The notes under the pieces: generated by a model
Told to the model about the DNA's origin: nothing
The model's database searches: none
Seen by the model: only the letters and a program-made list of their open reading frames with translations
Part shown: positions 44,096 to 56,165 of the stretch, piece after piece
Position numbering within the stretch: the stretch's first letter is position 1
Layout of the letters: each line of letters opens with the position of its first letter
Assembly: GCF_902686445.1 (NCBI RefSeq)
Contig: NC_062222.1
Coordinates: 133,369,035-133,433,034, forward strand
Direction: 5' to 3'
Origin: Sciurus carolinensis
Lineage: Eukaryota; Chordata; Mammalia; Rodentia; Sciuridae
DNA length: 64,000 nt
Program-made: the position numbers and the translations under genes

Positions 44096-46469
44096 CTGAC
44101 GTCTTGGGATTGGTGGAATCTATTTACTATTTACACTGGAGAATTCACTTCCCAGTCTCTTTCTGAGCCTGAATGATATAGACCACGGACACCGTGAACT
44201 CTCATGAAACCCAGGAAAGCGCCAAAGCCAAGGTCGGAATTAGAGACAGGCCAGTGCCTGCAAGTGCTGATTGTGGGCAAGGGGGTGGCAAAGAGGAGCC
44301 AGGAAAGAGGAATCAAGGGAGCCTGTCAGTTTTGGGGGTTTCAAGCAGCCTTGGTCAGTGGTTCCCTTTTCCCTGCTCACACAGCACAGACTAAGGCGAA
44401 GGAGAGATAAGCATTCCCTGTGTCACTGCCAGCTCTGGTAATACAGGACAAGAGCCGGTGACAGCATCCTGCCCTCCAGAGAACCCACCAACACCTCTCC
44501 AACACTCAGATCCAGGAGAAGAGGGCTGCTGCCACTATCTCACTTGTACATCTCCAGGGTCCACCCCAGTCTTGGACAGAGCTCTCGCGCTGCAGAACCA
44601 AGTGAGGCTGGGAGGAAGGAGTGACCAAGGGCACAGCCGAGCCTGAAGCACCCATGTGACGAGGGCCCGTGTGTGAGGATAAGGGTGTCAGGAACGGTGG
44701 TCCTGACAGCTTCCACAGTTAAAGGCTGATCATAATGCGGAGAGCCAATTACACCGAGAACTGAGCTTGTAAGCCTAGCATTTTCTTTCGTCAATTAGTT
44801 TACTCAATACAATTATAACAATATCATGAATATCAGATTTAAATACCTTAAGGATAGTTACATTCCTAGAATGTAAGTACATTTTGAAGGCATGAAGGAT
44901 TCAAATCCCTTCTTCTTCATTTAAAGAACTAACAATATATTGTGCATTCCTCTTTTTATATGGTATGCACAGATGAAGGTAAGAAAGGGTGGAAGCATTA
45001 GACTTTGACCTGCTTCTAAGTCCAGAACTGCTAGCTGCATGGTGGAACAAACAGCCTTCAACTTGAACTTCTTATGTTTGTATGTAAGATGGAGTAAGTG
45101 AAGAATATACTGAGATCTAGCACACAGTGGCTCAGTAAAGGTCATGATTTGTAGTATGTTTATATACCTCTCTTATTTCACCTGTTCTCTAATGGACTCC
45201 CCTGATTTGTACAAGACCATCATATTTATCGGTTTACGACAAGTACTATTGCATATGGGTTGTGAGATGCTAACTTGATCACTTTATGCATTTTTTCCAA
45301 TTATGAATGAACTAATTGCTTGCACTTCAAAGCTTTCTATGAAATAGTTATTACTACAAAGGAAAAAAACACGTACTAGATCATTTATGTGTCAATGCAA
45401 ATGTTTTTATAAGCAAAGGATTCCAAAAGTCCTTGAAAAGAGAACTCTAGCTTGCATGGGTTTGGCTATATTTAAAATGTGGAATCCAAACTAGGATTAG
45501 CAGGAAGGAAGTTAAATTGTCACTTTATCAGGACAACAGGGCCACATCTAGAGGAAATTTCTGGGGGCCCCAGGTGGGAAAGAGCTGCTGGTAGGGTGAG
45601 ATACAAGCTCAGAGACCTACATTCCAAAGCTCCTTCTGCCTTCCTAGCATACAGAGAACAGAGACAATATGTTATTATTCTGCGCATGCTTATCTCCGAG
45701 CTCCTTAAGGAGGGACTGCTTTCCTTTCTTCCCCACAAATCTCCACCTGTGTACCAGCATGGGTGCTGCTATAGAGGAGGTTCCAGGTCAATGTTGGCCC
45801 AATGAACTGATGGGACTACAAGGAGAGGAAAATGTTTTTTATTTTTGGTTTTCGTTTTCCATTTTCCGTGTAGAGAGTGAGTATCTTTGAATAAGGTCTA
45901 AAAGAAAATCAAGACCTGCTCATCAGAGGATCAGTCAGTTTTGTTCCCAGGAAACCTAAAATCAAAAAGAGTGCCACAATTTTCCATTGCCCTGAAGGTG
46001 TTCCAGCACTCAACGGGATCTAATAATTTTACGAAGGGACCAACTTCAGGCCAGCAATATTGCCATTTTTGTTGCACTAATGTGTGTAATTCCAGGCAAA
46101 GTTTGACAGAAGATCAGAAATAAAAGCAATATGTTGTCTGTAGTTGTTTATCCAACACAACAAATGGACTATAAGCTATTTATATGAAATTGTATTTAAC
46201 AGACTTCCTCCACCTGAATCAAATAAGCGTTCCTGCTCTGCAATGTCATTATGTGTACAGAGCCAAGCTTGCCATTAAAAGTCATAGACTCAGTGCCTAG
46301 GGCCCATGGTGCTTTGAGGCCCTCTAAAAATACTGTAATTTCATTTAAAATTAGAAGAAAACGTAAGCTTTGAAGTTAAAGAAAACATTGAAACAAGAAT
46401 TCATCTTTATGCCAATATGATTCTTAAATAGAGTATTGTTAGTGTATGTGTGTGCATTACTCGGATTTT
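44096..46469. other. Unannotated stretch
   Basis: 2.4 kb without a recognised repeat or exon. Short frames at 44.2-44.8 and 45.5-45.9 kb overlap each other on both strands and have no family motif. Confidence 0.4.
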
Positions 46470-46855
46470 TGTTACTATAATAAAATACTAGAGACAGGTC
46501 AACCTGTAGGTAAAGAGGTTGTCTAAATGGCAGGTTCTTGCAAGGGTTCAGCCTTGGCAGCATCCCCCGACGGTTGTTGGCAGTGACCAGATGGTAATCA
46601 GGAGCAAGCCGTCACATCTAGAACCAGGAAGCAGAGGGATGGGTGGGGCTGGGCTTGCACCTTTCATAGCCACTCTTTCTGGAGATTGACCAAGGGCTCA
46701 TCAGAGAACCACCTTAATCCCTGTGTTGGGCATGACAGTGACCCCAGCACCTCCCACGAGGCCCCACCTCCTAAAGGTTCCACCCCCTCCACACAACTGC
46801 CACTCTGAGGACTGAGTCATGGTAAATGAGCCCTGGGGGAACATTCAAACCAAAT
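46470..46855 (-). repeat. MaLR-type LTR relic
   Basis: Antisense signature: 'aggttccaccccctccacac', 'cccacgaggccccacctcct', 'aaccaggaagcagagggatg', ending with 'tactataataaaatactaga'. Related in layout to the LTRs at 12.1 and 15.1 kb but reversed. Confidence 0.6.
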
Positions 46856-47489
46856 CCAAATCATTGCATTATGTGAAGATGCAACCCACAGAGGCAAGAG
46901 TGCTACAAGTCATAACTCAACCCTGCAACCAAGCGCTACAAGAAGAAAGCTGGTATCATGCAAAGAACAAAACCCATTTGTCAAAAACAGAAAAACACCA
47001 AATAATCCGTCAATGATAGATGTGTGGACTGTAGGTAAACTGGAATCTGGGATGGACAGCTTCAGGGGGCATGTGAAGGGTGAGCTGAGTTGGAAGGACA
47101 CACAATCCTCCATGTGTTGTGGATCTGACCCTCATTTCCTCTCTCACAGACAGACTGCTCTGGCTAATTAGCAAATCAAAAGAAATAGAAACAATTCTAG
47201 ACCTCAGCACAATCAAATTAGTGGAGTTATTTGAGGATACCATTTTCACACAGCATAATCATGCTCTCTTTGTTTTGGTCAAAATGAGTGGAAATTATCT
47301 TGCAAACCTAACGCCCTTCCCTCTACCCAACCAACTCTATGGGTAACTGCATTTGCTATCAGCTCTCTTCAGTTTTACAGATGATCTTTTTCTAGGAAGA
47401 CAGGCATGCACAATGAGCAATTAAGCAATATCCATCAAGCTTCCCATACAAGAAGGACCTTTTAAAAGTACATTTGACTTTTAAGGTGA
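46856..47489. other. Unannotated stretch
   Basis: No exon or named repeat is recognised. Confidence 0.4.
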
Positions 47490-47650
47490 TTCAGCAGTAA
47501 GAGCCATTAGCACAACCGGCTAAATCAAGACTTGGAAAGTTTATTAAAATTGGATTTTTAACCTGATCCCAATTTCTTCTGCTTGTAAAGAATCCCATTG
47601 GACTCCTTAATATTCAGGCTATTAACCTGAAAGATTCAAATGGCCATTGT
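47490..47650. other. Possible conserved non-coding element
   Basis: Unrepeated, AT-rich, complex sequence ('attagcacaaccggctaaat', 'ccttaatattcaggctatta') with the texture of a conserved enhancer core. Inference only. Confidence 0.3.
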
Positions 47651-48014
47651 GAGAGGAGAGATATGCAGGGCAGCCCAGTAGACAGGGCTTGCAGGTAAAA
47701 TCCCCCAGTCTGGGCAGGTGGAGAGAGGGTGGGTCCTAGACAGCTTCAGGAGAAGCAAGCTCATGACTTTTCTCTCTCCCTGCCTCCCCTTCTCATGACT
47801 TCCCCACCTCATTCCATAGGAGAAGAAAAAGAATAGCTCAAACCAACAACAGCAGACCCACCATTCAATTGCAAGGAGCACTGTGCTAGGAGTCTATTTT
47901 TAGTGGAAGGGTGTCAGCATCTTCCTTTAGTGCTCCAATGAACCCTTTGTTACAAAATCAGGGAAGTCTGGACTAATGTTCTTTAATGTTGGTTAAAGGA
48001 GACTCTTTATTGAC
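47651..48014. other. Unannotated stretch
   Basis: Nothing recognised. Confidence 0.4.
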
Positions 48015-48150
48015 ACGTCACGTTAAATAAATTACTTCACTTCTGTAAGCCTCAGTTGCCATTTGTCAAATGAGTAATTCCTAGGTTCTCTCTAAGAAGG
48101 TTGCCCTAAGAATGAAAGGTGTTTTCCACAGTTCCCTGGCACAGGAGTAT
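48015..48150 (+). repeat. MIR SINE
   Basis: 'attacttcacttctgtaagc', 'cctcagttgccatttgtcaa' and 'cagttccctggcacaggagt' in MIR order, sense. Confidence 0.65.
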
Positions 48151-48928
48151 TAGCTATAACTGAGTTGCTGGTGTTGCTGATGACTTACCAAGCACACCTT
48201 CTGCAAGTGCAACTTACAATTTAACCAATGCCAAGGGGTTTCTACAAAGGTGGGCTGTGGGTCAACATTGTCTCTGTTTTAGAACAGATTTTATTATTCC
48301 TTCTTAGGGCAATGGTGCCATCTTGGCTTTTCATTTCTCCCGCAGTGCCTGCAGTTGTGTTGGATACATTCTAGATGCTCAATCAATATTTTAAGGGTTT
48401 AAATGTTAGCAATGCAGAGTTCATCTTATTACACTTCCAACTGATGACACTGTTTTGGTTCACACAACTCAAAGGACAGCTACCCTTCTATGGACCTCCA
48501 TTCTCACACCCACCATTGTTGGAATGGGAGCATATCTAGCCTAAATCATCACACTGTAAAGGAAATTAAGTCTATAGACTCTTTTTTCCTTTAGAGCAAG
48601 GTATGCTTCAGATACCACACAAGGGTCTGGGGGAAGAGAATTATGTGATGGTCCTAATACTCAAGGCACTTCTGACCTTCAGGGGAGGACAGGTCCCTAG
48701 GCAGACATTTTCAACAGAATGCTGTGTTGTTACAGCAGAGCTAAGCTCTTGTGTCACATGAATGCCTGGATAGAAGTATAATTCATGTCCAGAGCCTTCA
48801 GGGAGGACTGATTAAGGGAGGTGGTAAACGTCTGCACAGAGACATGATGCTAAATAAGAACAAAACAGTCCATTTATATTTTCACTTATCTCAACATGAG
48901 AACATGATTGATTAATGAATGTGTGTGT

Positions 48929-48930
<2 letters not shown>
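48151..48930. other. Unannotated stretch
   Basis: No exon or named repeat is recognised. Confidence 0.4.

Positions 48931-48964
<34 letters not shown>
48931..48964. repeat. 34-nt uninterrupted poly(T) tract
   Basis: A pure run of 34 T on the plus strand, preceded by a short (TG)n run. This would be the poly(A) end of a minus-strand retroposon, but the sequence to its right is not a recognisable retroposon body. Confidence 0.95.
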
Positions 48965-48967
<3 letters not shown>

Positions 48968-50049
48968 GAGAATACCTAAAGTGCCAGTTCTCAAATTCTT
49001 GTCACTTGTCAGCTGGAGTCACTCTGCAAATGAAAGTAACTAACAGACACAGGACTGGGGCCTGGGATTCTAGTTTCTTTCAATGTCTTGTGGTAGGTAA
49101 TGAAGTAGGTCAGTTAATCTACCTTTGGCTTCAAGGGGTGCAAATAGAAGCATAGTTATTCCCTTTGTGTCTCACAAATTACTTGTGAAATTCATACTAT
49201 GGGTAGCCTAACACTTTGAAACCTTTAGAAAAACGAATCATAACAATTTTGAGTATCAAAACCTCTGTGTGTTTTGGAGAACTCATGATCTGCATTGTGC
49301 TTGGCTGCAGGTAGAAGCATACCCATACCATGATTGGCAGGGCTTTATCTTAGACTTCCACTTGACCAGAATAACCTCATACAGTGATTTTACCCAGCTT
49401 CATAGAGGGGAGAGAAAAACAGCCCTTTACATCTAAGATAAATTTAAATGCTAAGGTTTTTCAAAGTGCAGCTTTAAAGTGACTTTTTGAAAGTTCATAT
49501 AGCCAGGGTCATTAAAACTCCTAAAAATTTATTTTTTAAAAGGAAGTCTTGATCCAGGCCTCATGGATACTTCTAGTTTTATCAGCCAAAAAATACTGCA
49601 CTGGGCGTTTCTTTACCTTCTAAAAGGGCAGAGACTAATCTTTGCAGGAATTAAGGGGTCAATTCCCTGTAGAAATTCCCTATAGCAACTTTCCCTTCGT
49701 TGGAAGACTAACAATTAAGAAAAAAAAAGTAAATGGCAAGTTTGAATCCTTCCAAATATTTATCTTCGAATATTTAAAATATGGGAAAGGTATTGAAATG
49801 GCGTGTAAACATTGTTCTGATGTGCATTTGACTTTAAAAAAAAAGATGAACCACTTTTGCTGACTCGCCTTTGAGGGCAGCTTGCTTTGGTTCAGGTAGG
49901 CAGGCCGCCCAGTTTCTCCAAGATTCCAAACCCACGCTTTTCCAAATCTTAAATGGAACTACTGTGTGCGGGTCGATTCTGGCACAAAACCTCTCAGCAT
50001 CCGAACTAAGGAGTGTTCCAGGGGACCCTGCTTAATTTCAGCGCTGACA
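48965..50049. other. Upstream flank of the CpG island
   Basis: No repeat is confidently named. CpG density begins to rise after about 49.95 kb. A 73-codon frame at 49642-49863 is likely chance. Confidence 0.4.
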
Positions 50050-50249
50050 TTTGCAATGCTAGCTCACTAGCAAAAGCAGAACCGAATTCTCCGTGCCGCC
50101 TTGGTAAGAGGGCATCTAAGCTCCGACGCGAAACCAAAGGGAGGGTGTGTTCAGTGGCGACACCGTGCACTCTGAAGTGGGCTCCTGAGCGGTTCCCGGC
50201 CCAGGCGGTCGCTGCTGTCCCAGCTCGGCTGCAGTGCGAATTGGAGAGA

Positions 50250-50297
50250 ATGGCTCCCCCTACTTCCCGGGCTGCGCAGCGATCACCGGTTCCTAAG
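50250..50297 (+). CDS. Candidate first coding exon A (gene not identified)
   Basis: An ATG at 50250, in a moderate context, starts 16 codons (MAPPTSRAAQ...) that run directly into a near-perfect splice donor, 'cctaag|gtgagt', with GT at 50298. The exon ends in phase 0. The longer frame upstream (from 50013) is open in the same phase, so the true start is uncertain and the exon could be purely 5' untranslated. No protein family is recognised from so short a peptide. The position inside the CpG island and the donor are what is seen; that this is a real exon is inferred. Confidence 0.3.
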
Positions 50298-50735
50298 GTG
50301 AGTCACCTGCCTGGAAGGGAACACGTGGCGCGAACACAGTGGGAGGAGCGCATGTCCAGGGGACCATGGAGAGCCGGGAAGTGGGAGAACAGATGGGTTC
50401 CGAGCTCGACCAAGCAGGGGTCAGAGAGTGGACAAGACGTTCCAGGTTCGTAGTGACAGCGAAGTCGGCCGATCCACTCGCCCCACACTCCTGTAAGCGC
50501 TTGTCCCTCACCTTGGATAGAAACCCAAGGAGCCGCACACGGGGTAGGCGGGACCCACTCCTCTAGGACTCGCGGCTGAATCTTCTGCCAGGTGGGGTCC
50601 TGCTGAGCGGCCGAGAGCAGAGTCGCTCCTGGCATCCTGCGAGCATGACTCGGGGCCGCACCCGAGCCGGCTGAGCAGCAGTGGGCGCTCGCGATCCTCC
50701 TCTGCCCAGCGCGCTCTCCCTCAGGGCCCGGCCTC

Positions 50736-50776
50736 CTCCGTCCCTCCTCCTGCTCCTGCTCCTCCTCCTGCTCCTC
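50736..50776. repeat. CTCCTG-type short tandem repeat in promoter
   Basis: Imperfect 'ctcctgctcctgctcctcct' units within the island, upstream of candidate exon B. Polypyrimidine on the plus strand. Possibly length-variable. Confidence 0.8.
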
Positions 50777-50945
50777 CCCTCCTTAGGATAGAGCACCAAA
50801 ACGCCCGGCTGCACGGTCCTCCGCGGCTGGCAGCTTCGAGCCGCCGCCGCCGCCGCTTCTCTGTGTTGCCGGAGCCCCTTCCTCACCCTCCCTTGGCCGT
50901 CACGGACTTTACTGCACCCGCTGCGGGTGCTCGGCGGGGCTGCCC

Positions 50946-51005
50946 ATGGCCCAGCCTGGGAGCCGGTTTAGGGAGCCCCACCGGCTGGACACCGCCGCGG
51001 CTCAG
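50946..51005 (+). CDS. Candidate first coding exon B (gene not identified)
   Basis: An ATG at 50946 (context 'ctgcccatggccc', fair Kozak) opens exactly 20 codons (MAQPGSRFRE...) that end at the strong donor 'gctcag|gtgagtgc', with GT at 51006. The exon ends in phase 0. It lies in the densest part of the island, just after a (CCG)n-rich leader. A secondary donor, 'agacag|gtaggg', after 51155 would extend the same open frame to 70 codons. I do not recognise the peptide, so no gene symbol is given. It could also be a non-coding leader exon of a gene whose coding start lies further downstream. If real, transcription is to the right and intron 1 fills the rest of the window. Confidence 0.4.
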
Positions 51006-52380
51006 GTGAGTGCAGCGCGCCTGGGGCGGGGGCCTCCAGGCTGGGGAACCGCACCGACGTGCCCTCGCCTGGCTCCCAGGGACTCCGGGCAAGAGCAGAA
51101 CCCAAGGTGCGTGGAGGCTGAAGCAAGTGGAGTGAGTAGGAAGGAGCCAAGACAGGTAGGGTCTCCTCCTCGTCCTCCCCTCCTTCTCCAGCACCTCAGC
51201 TCTGGAGATCTCGGGGACTGGTCTACAAGGGCAGGAACTGGAGTTTCTGACTCTTAACGGATTGGATTTTTTCGCCTAGCAGATTCGGGAGGTTCTCCTG
51301 TCCGCCGCTGTGCGCCGGCGGCTTCTCACTAGGACCCTGTGCGGCGGCGGGAGCGCAGCGCTCAGCCAAGCCTGGGTACCACCTGGGTCGGAGAACCAGT
51401 CGCTCAGCCGACGGGGCATCCGGGGTGAGCAAGATGGTCTGGCTGACCTTTGCGGTCGGCTGGAGTAGTGAGGCGCTGGGGCATCTCCCGAGGGATGGGG
51501 TGCTAGCGAGGAAAGGGATGGCAGCGACCGCCCGGACTGTAAGTAGCCTATCATCCGGAATGCCAGTTACAACTGCATCTTGATTTTTTCAGCTTCCTTC
51601 TTACTTTTATTTCCGCCTCGGTTTCTATTTCGGGTACCACGGAGAGTGGAGGAGGTTTGGGGTGGGGGCATGGGGAGCGAACCCGCCTGGGAGCGCTGAG
51701 CCCCTACCCGCCCAGCCTGACTCCCCAGGTGCGCTCTCCCGGCTGGCGGCTGACCCGGCGCTGCTCCCCCTTCTGGCACAGCCTGTCTAGGATCCCGAGG
51801 GCCGGCTTCAAGGGCCGAACCCGAAGCGCAGGCGGAGGGCGAGATGGAGAAGCGGGAGCCAAAGCCAGGATACCGGCACGGTAGTCAGAGGGCTGTGCTG
51901 GGCTCAGCAGTTATGTGCCAGCGCTATTGATCTGACTTCTCGCCACCTCCACCAAGAGGGCACGAGTGCCCCTTGCATGCCCAGGGCCTTTTCTTGGGCC
52001 GAGAGTTGCACCCCTGCCTATCTACCCCCCACTTTGCAGAACCAGTGGTGTCCTCGCCTTGCCTGGCGCGAGACTCGCTCCGCCCCTTCCCTCAGCGTTA
52101 TCCCGGCTATTTTTATCCACAACTAGCTCCAAGATGCTTTTAGGGGGTCCTGGGGAGGCAACTCCAAATGCGCCGTCTTCAGACTGCGCTCCCAGAAGCA
52201 ATCTCCTGCTACCTAGAGCGGCCTCAAGGAGTAGCGGGGAGAGCCGCCAGCGGGTGAAGGAGAGAGTGCGGTGCGCCGCTCCTTTCGCAAACCAAGCTCT
52301 ACTCAGACGCCCGGGCCCGGGCTGGATTGCTCCTCCAGACGCTCGTCGGGCATGGAGGGCAGGGAGCTGATCTTTAGCTG

Positions 52381-53869
52381 AGTCCCAAGGAGCTTGGAAC
52401 TGGGTGTTTGGCCAGCTGCTCAGGCGGCTGCAGCCAGAATACAGAGGAGATCCTCAGTCTCAGCCTTTCGTTCTCGCTTTGCAGTCAAATAGTACTTAAT
52501 TTTGTTAAAATACAATTACCAGCTTCCACTTAAGGATTAATTGCAGGAATTTTATATTTAATTCTTTTAAAGGAGGGTGTATAACCCAACTTTTGCCTCC
52601 CTGCATTTCAAAGCACTTCCATTGGTTTTCAGAATTATTCTTGCTTTCTGCTTTCCCAGCAACAGTGGGTGCAGTTAGTATAAGCCTGACCTACTGAAAT
52701 TCCAGGAGATGAATGCTTCAGCTGCAAATCCCTGCGCTAGCCTTCCCTTTGTATTTCCAGTGCTTAGATACCCCCGCCACAGGATTGCAGAAAATACATA
52801 TTGAAATGGACCATTGTGTTACATAAGATTTTCTCCTGCCCTAGACAGGGAAAGATCCCTTCTAACGGAGACTTTCCAAGCTTCAGCTACCCATCTAACT
52901 CTTCCAACCGACTTTGACAGGGATGGACAACTTCATGACTAAGCACTCTTAAATCAGCAGTTAATTAGGACAGCGGCAGAGAGCGAAGCTTGTTGAGCTG
53001 TTTCTGGGCTGCAGGTCCACTGTGGAGCTGCTGGGTATAAGAAGATGCATTGTAGCTTGATGATGGAAGGTATTTATTGGGGAGGCTGGTGAGAAAGTGA
53101 TGCCTTAAACTTGCAAATGGGAGTTTCCACAAGCCAGGGGCACTTGACTCTTCTGGTGATAGGACTAGCGTGGAGCCCACAGTCCCTTGCATGGTGCATC
53201 TGCTTTGTAACCTTGTTAAAGGAAAGGGGATTTGCCTTACTCTAATTCCACAATATAGTTGGGGTTTTTGCTTTTATTGTCAAAAGAAAACATTTCGTTG
53301 GAACAAAAAAAAAATCCCAGATCTTCTCTGAAAAGTCACTTGGAAGCTTTTCTTGTATTGAACTAAAATTTGGTGGTGACTAGAAAGGGACCAGAAGATA
53401 GTCTGGTGGGTAGAAATCGCTTGATGGTGTAGACTGCCTTTCCAGGACTATGGCATCCCCCCTTGGTGGCACATAACCACCGTGGGCGTGGAGTCCTGTT
53501 CTGTCTGTGGAGGCTAGGGTTTGGACCGCCGGACAGTTAGATGAGGGGATGTTCTGATGGAACAAAACAGAGTCTGTGCTCAAGGTCAGTGCTCAAGCAT
53601 TGGGTACTAGGGCCAGCACCAAAACCAGGGTTCCCATGTGAGACACTTGTGGCAGGAGTCTAGTAGCTTCCTGACTGCTCAGTGGGGAATGCAGTAACTT
53701 TCCAGTTATTACAGAAGGCAGGAACTTCCCAGCTGGGTTGGAATAGACCAAGGTTGTTCCTCATCCATTTGGGGTGATTGTCTTCCCTTAATTGGTTACA
53801 TGATCTAGTGCTTTCTGTTGAGGCTGCCTTTTCCTCACAGGGGAAGAGAACACCAGGCACTATAAAGCC
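52381..53869. other. Proximal part of putative first intron
   Basis: No repeat is recognised in the first 1.5 kb after the island. No coding frame longer than about 75 codons. Possible regulatory sequence. Confidence 0.4.
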
Positions 53870-54000
53870 AACTTCTTGCCCCATGACCTTAGGCTAAATG
53901 TTTTTCCCTCCATGAGCTTCAAATTTGTTTTCTGCAAAATAGACTAAAGGATCATTGGGAGAAAATAAGGAGAAATAAATGAAAAGCATTTTGACAATCA
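53870..54000 (+). repeat. MIR SINE
   Basis: 'ccatgaccttaggctaaatg' and 'ttgttttctgcaaaatagac' fit the MIR core in sense orientation. Confidence 0.55.
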
Positions 54001-54509
54001 TAAAACTCTTATGAAACTCTTAACTAAATTGCCCTTTCTCCATTTTTATGTCTATTTTAATGTTCATGTTAATTGTAGTTTGGGTATCCCTGAGTTAGTT
54101 ACATATGCTAATATTAAATGAGAGTGAGGATTTCATATAATTTGCCATTTTCTTCTTGTGATCTCTCTACGTGAATTCTACCAGAACAAGGCTTCGCTGC
54201 TTCTCAAAACTATTATTGTCTTCTTTGAAGTATCATAGTTAATTTTTAGAGTATTTCTTTTGTGTGTTTGTTTTTTTCTGCTTTTTTTCCTTAGTGCATG
54301 ACATCCATCTTAAGAAAATCTGTTTACAGGGAAGGCCTTCACATTGAATAATCTAAAAATGTAAGTTAGCAGATAGGGGGGTCAGTTGGGGATATGTGAA
54401 ACCTGTCCACTTTCATGGAATGACCTCAGTCTCCCTTGTCTGGATCTGTTCTCAGAGCAGAGCTCTGACCCTCTATTGCATTTTAGATGTTTTTCAGATT
54501 TTTGTCCCC
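54001..54509. other. Unannotated stretch
   Basis: AT-rich; a T-rich patch lies at 54268-54292. Nothing is recognised. Confidence 0.4.
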
Positions 54510-54578
54510 AGAATTAGCCTGGTACTTATTAGATGTTTGATAAATGTGTTTGCGGAAGTGAATGAATGATTGAATTGA
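54510..54578 (+). mobile_element. L2/MIR-type 3' end
   Basis: 'gcctggtacttattagatgt' then 'gaatgaatgattgaattgaa' is the standard tail of L2-type elements. Confidence 0.5.
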
Positions 54579-54715
54579 ATTTTCACAACCCTGGTGAGCA
54601 GATGGCATTATTTCTATTTAAAGACTGGGAATTGGCAGATTAGGAAACTTTATTAATTTTCTAAAAGTACAAAGGATTCCAGATTGGAACGCAGATCTGC
54701 CTGTTCTTATTTCAC
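54579..54715 (-). repeat. MIR SINE
   Basis: 'tttcacaaccctggtgagca', 'aaagactgggaattggcaga' and 'ggaacgcagatctgcctgtt' are the MIR complement. Confidence 0.6.
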
Positions 54716-55994
54716 TCTGGTATACTGCTTGTCCTGCCCTTTCCCTCCATCTCTACTGGAATTCCTACAAAGTGTTTGGAGGATACGCAGCAACCAAGGG
54801 TCTTCTTTTTTAGGGGGCACCACTCTCCTGATCTAGGGCGATGGTTTTGGTGGACGGAGTGAGGATCTTTCTTCTTTCCCACATCTCCCAGTCCTGAACT
54901 CAGGCTGAGTGAAATGACCCCACCTGGGGCTTGGAATCTTGAGGGAGAAGTTAAAGGACACAAGGACAAAGGAGTGCTTATTTACCACCATGGGTCATGG
55001 ATCGAGTGACTGGCGTCAGCAACAGCATCGATGTCCCAAGATGTGTTCCCAGTGGAACCATTCCTTTGGCACCATCTTGACATAATCCTTAGAGCCTGGT
55101 TCCCTTCATTTCTTTCCAGTTTCCAAACCTGGCTTTTTGGCATCTCACCAGCTCCTAGAGGCCATCCGTAATCTTCTGTGTCGGGAGGCATTGTGGCCCA
55201 CAGATGCACACCACCTCTGCACCTCTCCAGGCCTGCCTCCAGCGTGAAGCATTCTCAGCTTCCTCTACCCACAGGGAATTAAGCCCAGAGCTGTTTCAGG
55301 CCATTAGCATAATATTTACTGGGCCATAGTTTATCAATAGTTATGTGCTATCACGCAAGGTCTGGAAAAATGAATGCATTATTCTTCCAAGGAATAGCTT
55401 GAACATACGGAAATGGATCCCAGAGGGCATCTTTTCTTTCTTTCTTTATATTTTTTCCTCTACATTGCATGCTTTTTGGTAGTTTTCCAGCAGGGGTCGC
55501 AAGCTCAGATGCCTTCAGCAAGCAAGCAAGGATCAACTTGGACAGAACAGGTCATGCCTGAGGAGAGGCCTTATAGCTCAAACCCAGCACAGGGCTAGTG
55601 TGTCTCAGACCAAGTCGTGGTGCATTTTATTTATTTAGTTTTCAAGATAGACTGCCCTAAATTCATTGTTTTATGGGGAATCTACTGACTTCTAGGTAGT
55701 GGCAGATTCAGTATTTCTAAATAGCACTCTGTGGGTCCAATAGAATATTTCTGCATTTAGACTTCATGTCTGCCTCAAGGTCTCCAACTTATGGCCTCCA
55801 GTTCCTGGGATAGGAGGAAATTTGACTGGAAAATGAGATTCAGGAGAATCAGTTACCTAGAATACCCTGGGTGGAGTGTCAGGGGTGCAGAGTACACAGT
55901 ATTGGAATCATCTGCGATCCACGTTTATGCAGTATTTGTCTTAACTCACTTGGGATGCTTCTTGTTGCTGTCTCAGTAAGCATTTACAGAAATC
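54716..55994. other. Unannotated stretch
   Basis: No exon or named repeat. A short 'aagcaagcaagg' run occurs near 55523. Confidence 0.4.
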
Positions 55995-56165
55995 ACATTT
56001 ATTCCTTCAGCACGTGTTTATTGAGTTCCAGCCTTGTGCCAAGTATTGTTCGGCTCACTAGTGACACAGTAGGAATAAAGCAGATGGAAATCCTCACCCT
56101 TGTGCTCAGCAGAGGAAAAAGACAGCAAGCAAGAGAGATAAATAAAATCTCTCCCAGTTAGATAG
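55995..56165 (+). repeat. Ancient interspersed repeat fragment
   Basis: 'cacgtgtttattgagttcca', 'gccttgtgccaagtattgtt' and 'agagagataaataaaatctc' follow the same old repeat as at 20.73 kb. Class uncertain (L1M/L2-type 3' end). Confidence 0.45.

Larger units (their letters stand above)
50050..52380. promoter_or_regulatory. CpG island promoter
   Basis: About 2.3 kb with high G+C and frequent CpG (for example 'gcggcgggagcgcagcgctc', 'gagccgccgccgccgccgct'), against a background where CpG is scarce. It is free of recognised transposable elements and contains a GC box (GGGGCGGGGG, 51023-51032). No TATA box is obvious near the candidate exons, as is usual for CpG-island promoters with dispersed starts. 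It is the only such island in the window. Both strands carry plausible splice donors, so transcription from either or both strands is possible. Confidence 0.9.

Noticed and set aside
50563..50886. 107-codon minus-strand frame rich in Arg and Ala within the CpG island
   Set aside because: GC-rich sequence lacks stop codons on all strands; the Arg/Ser repeats come from the CTCCTG repeat read in reverse.
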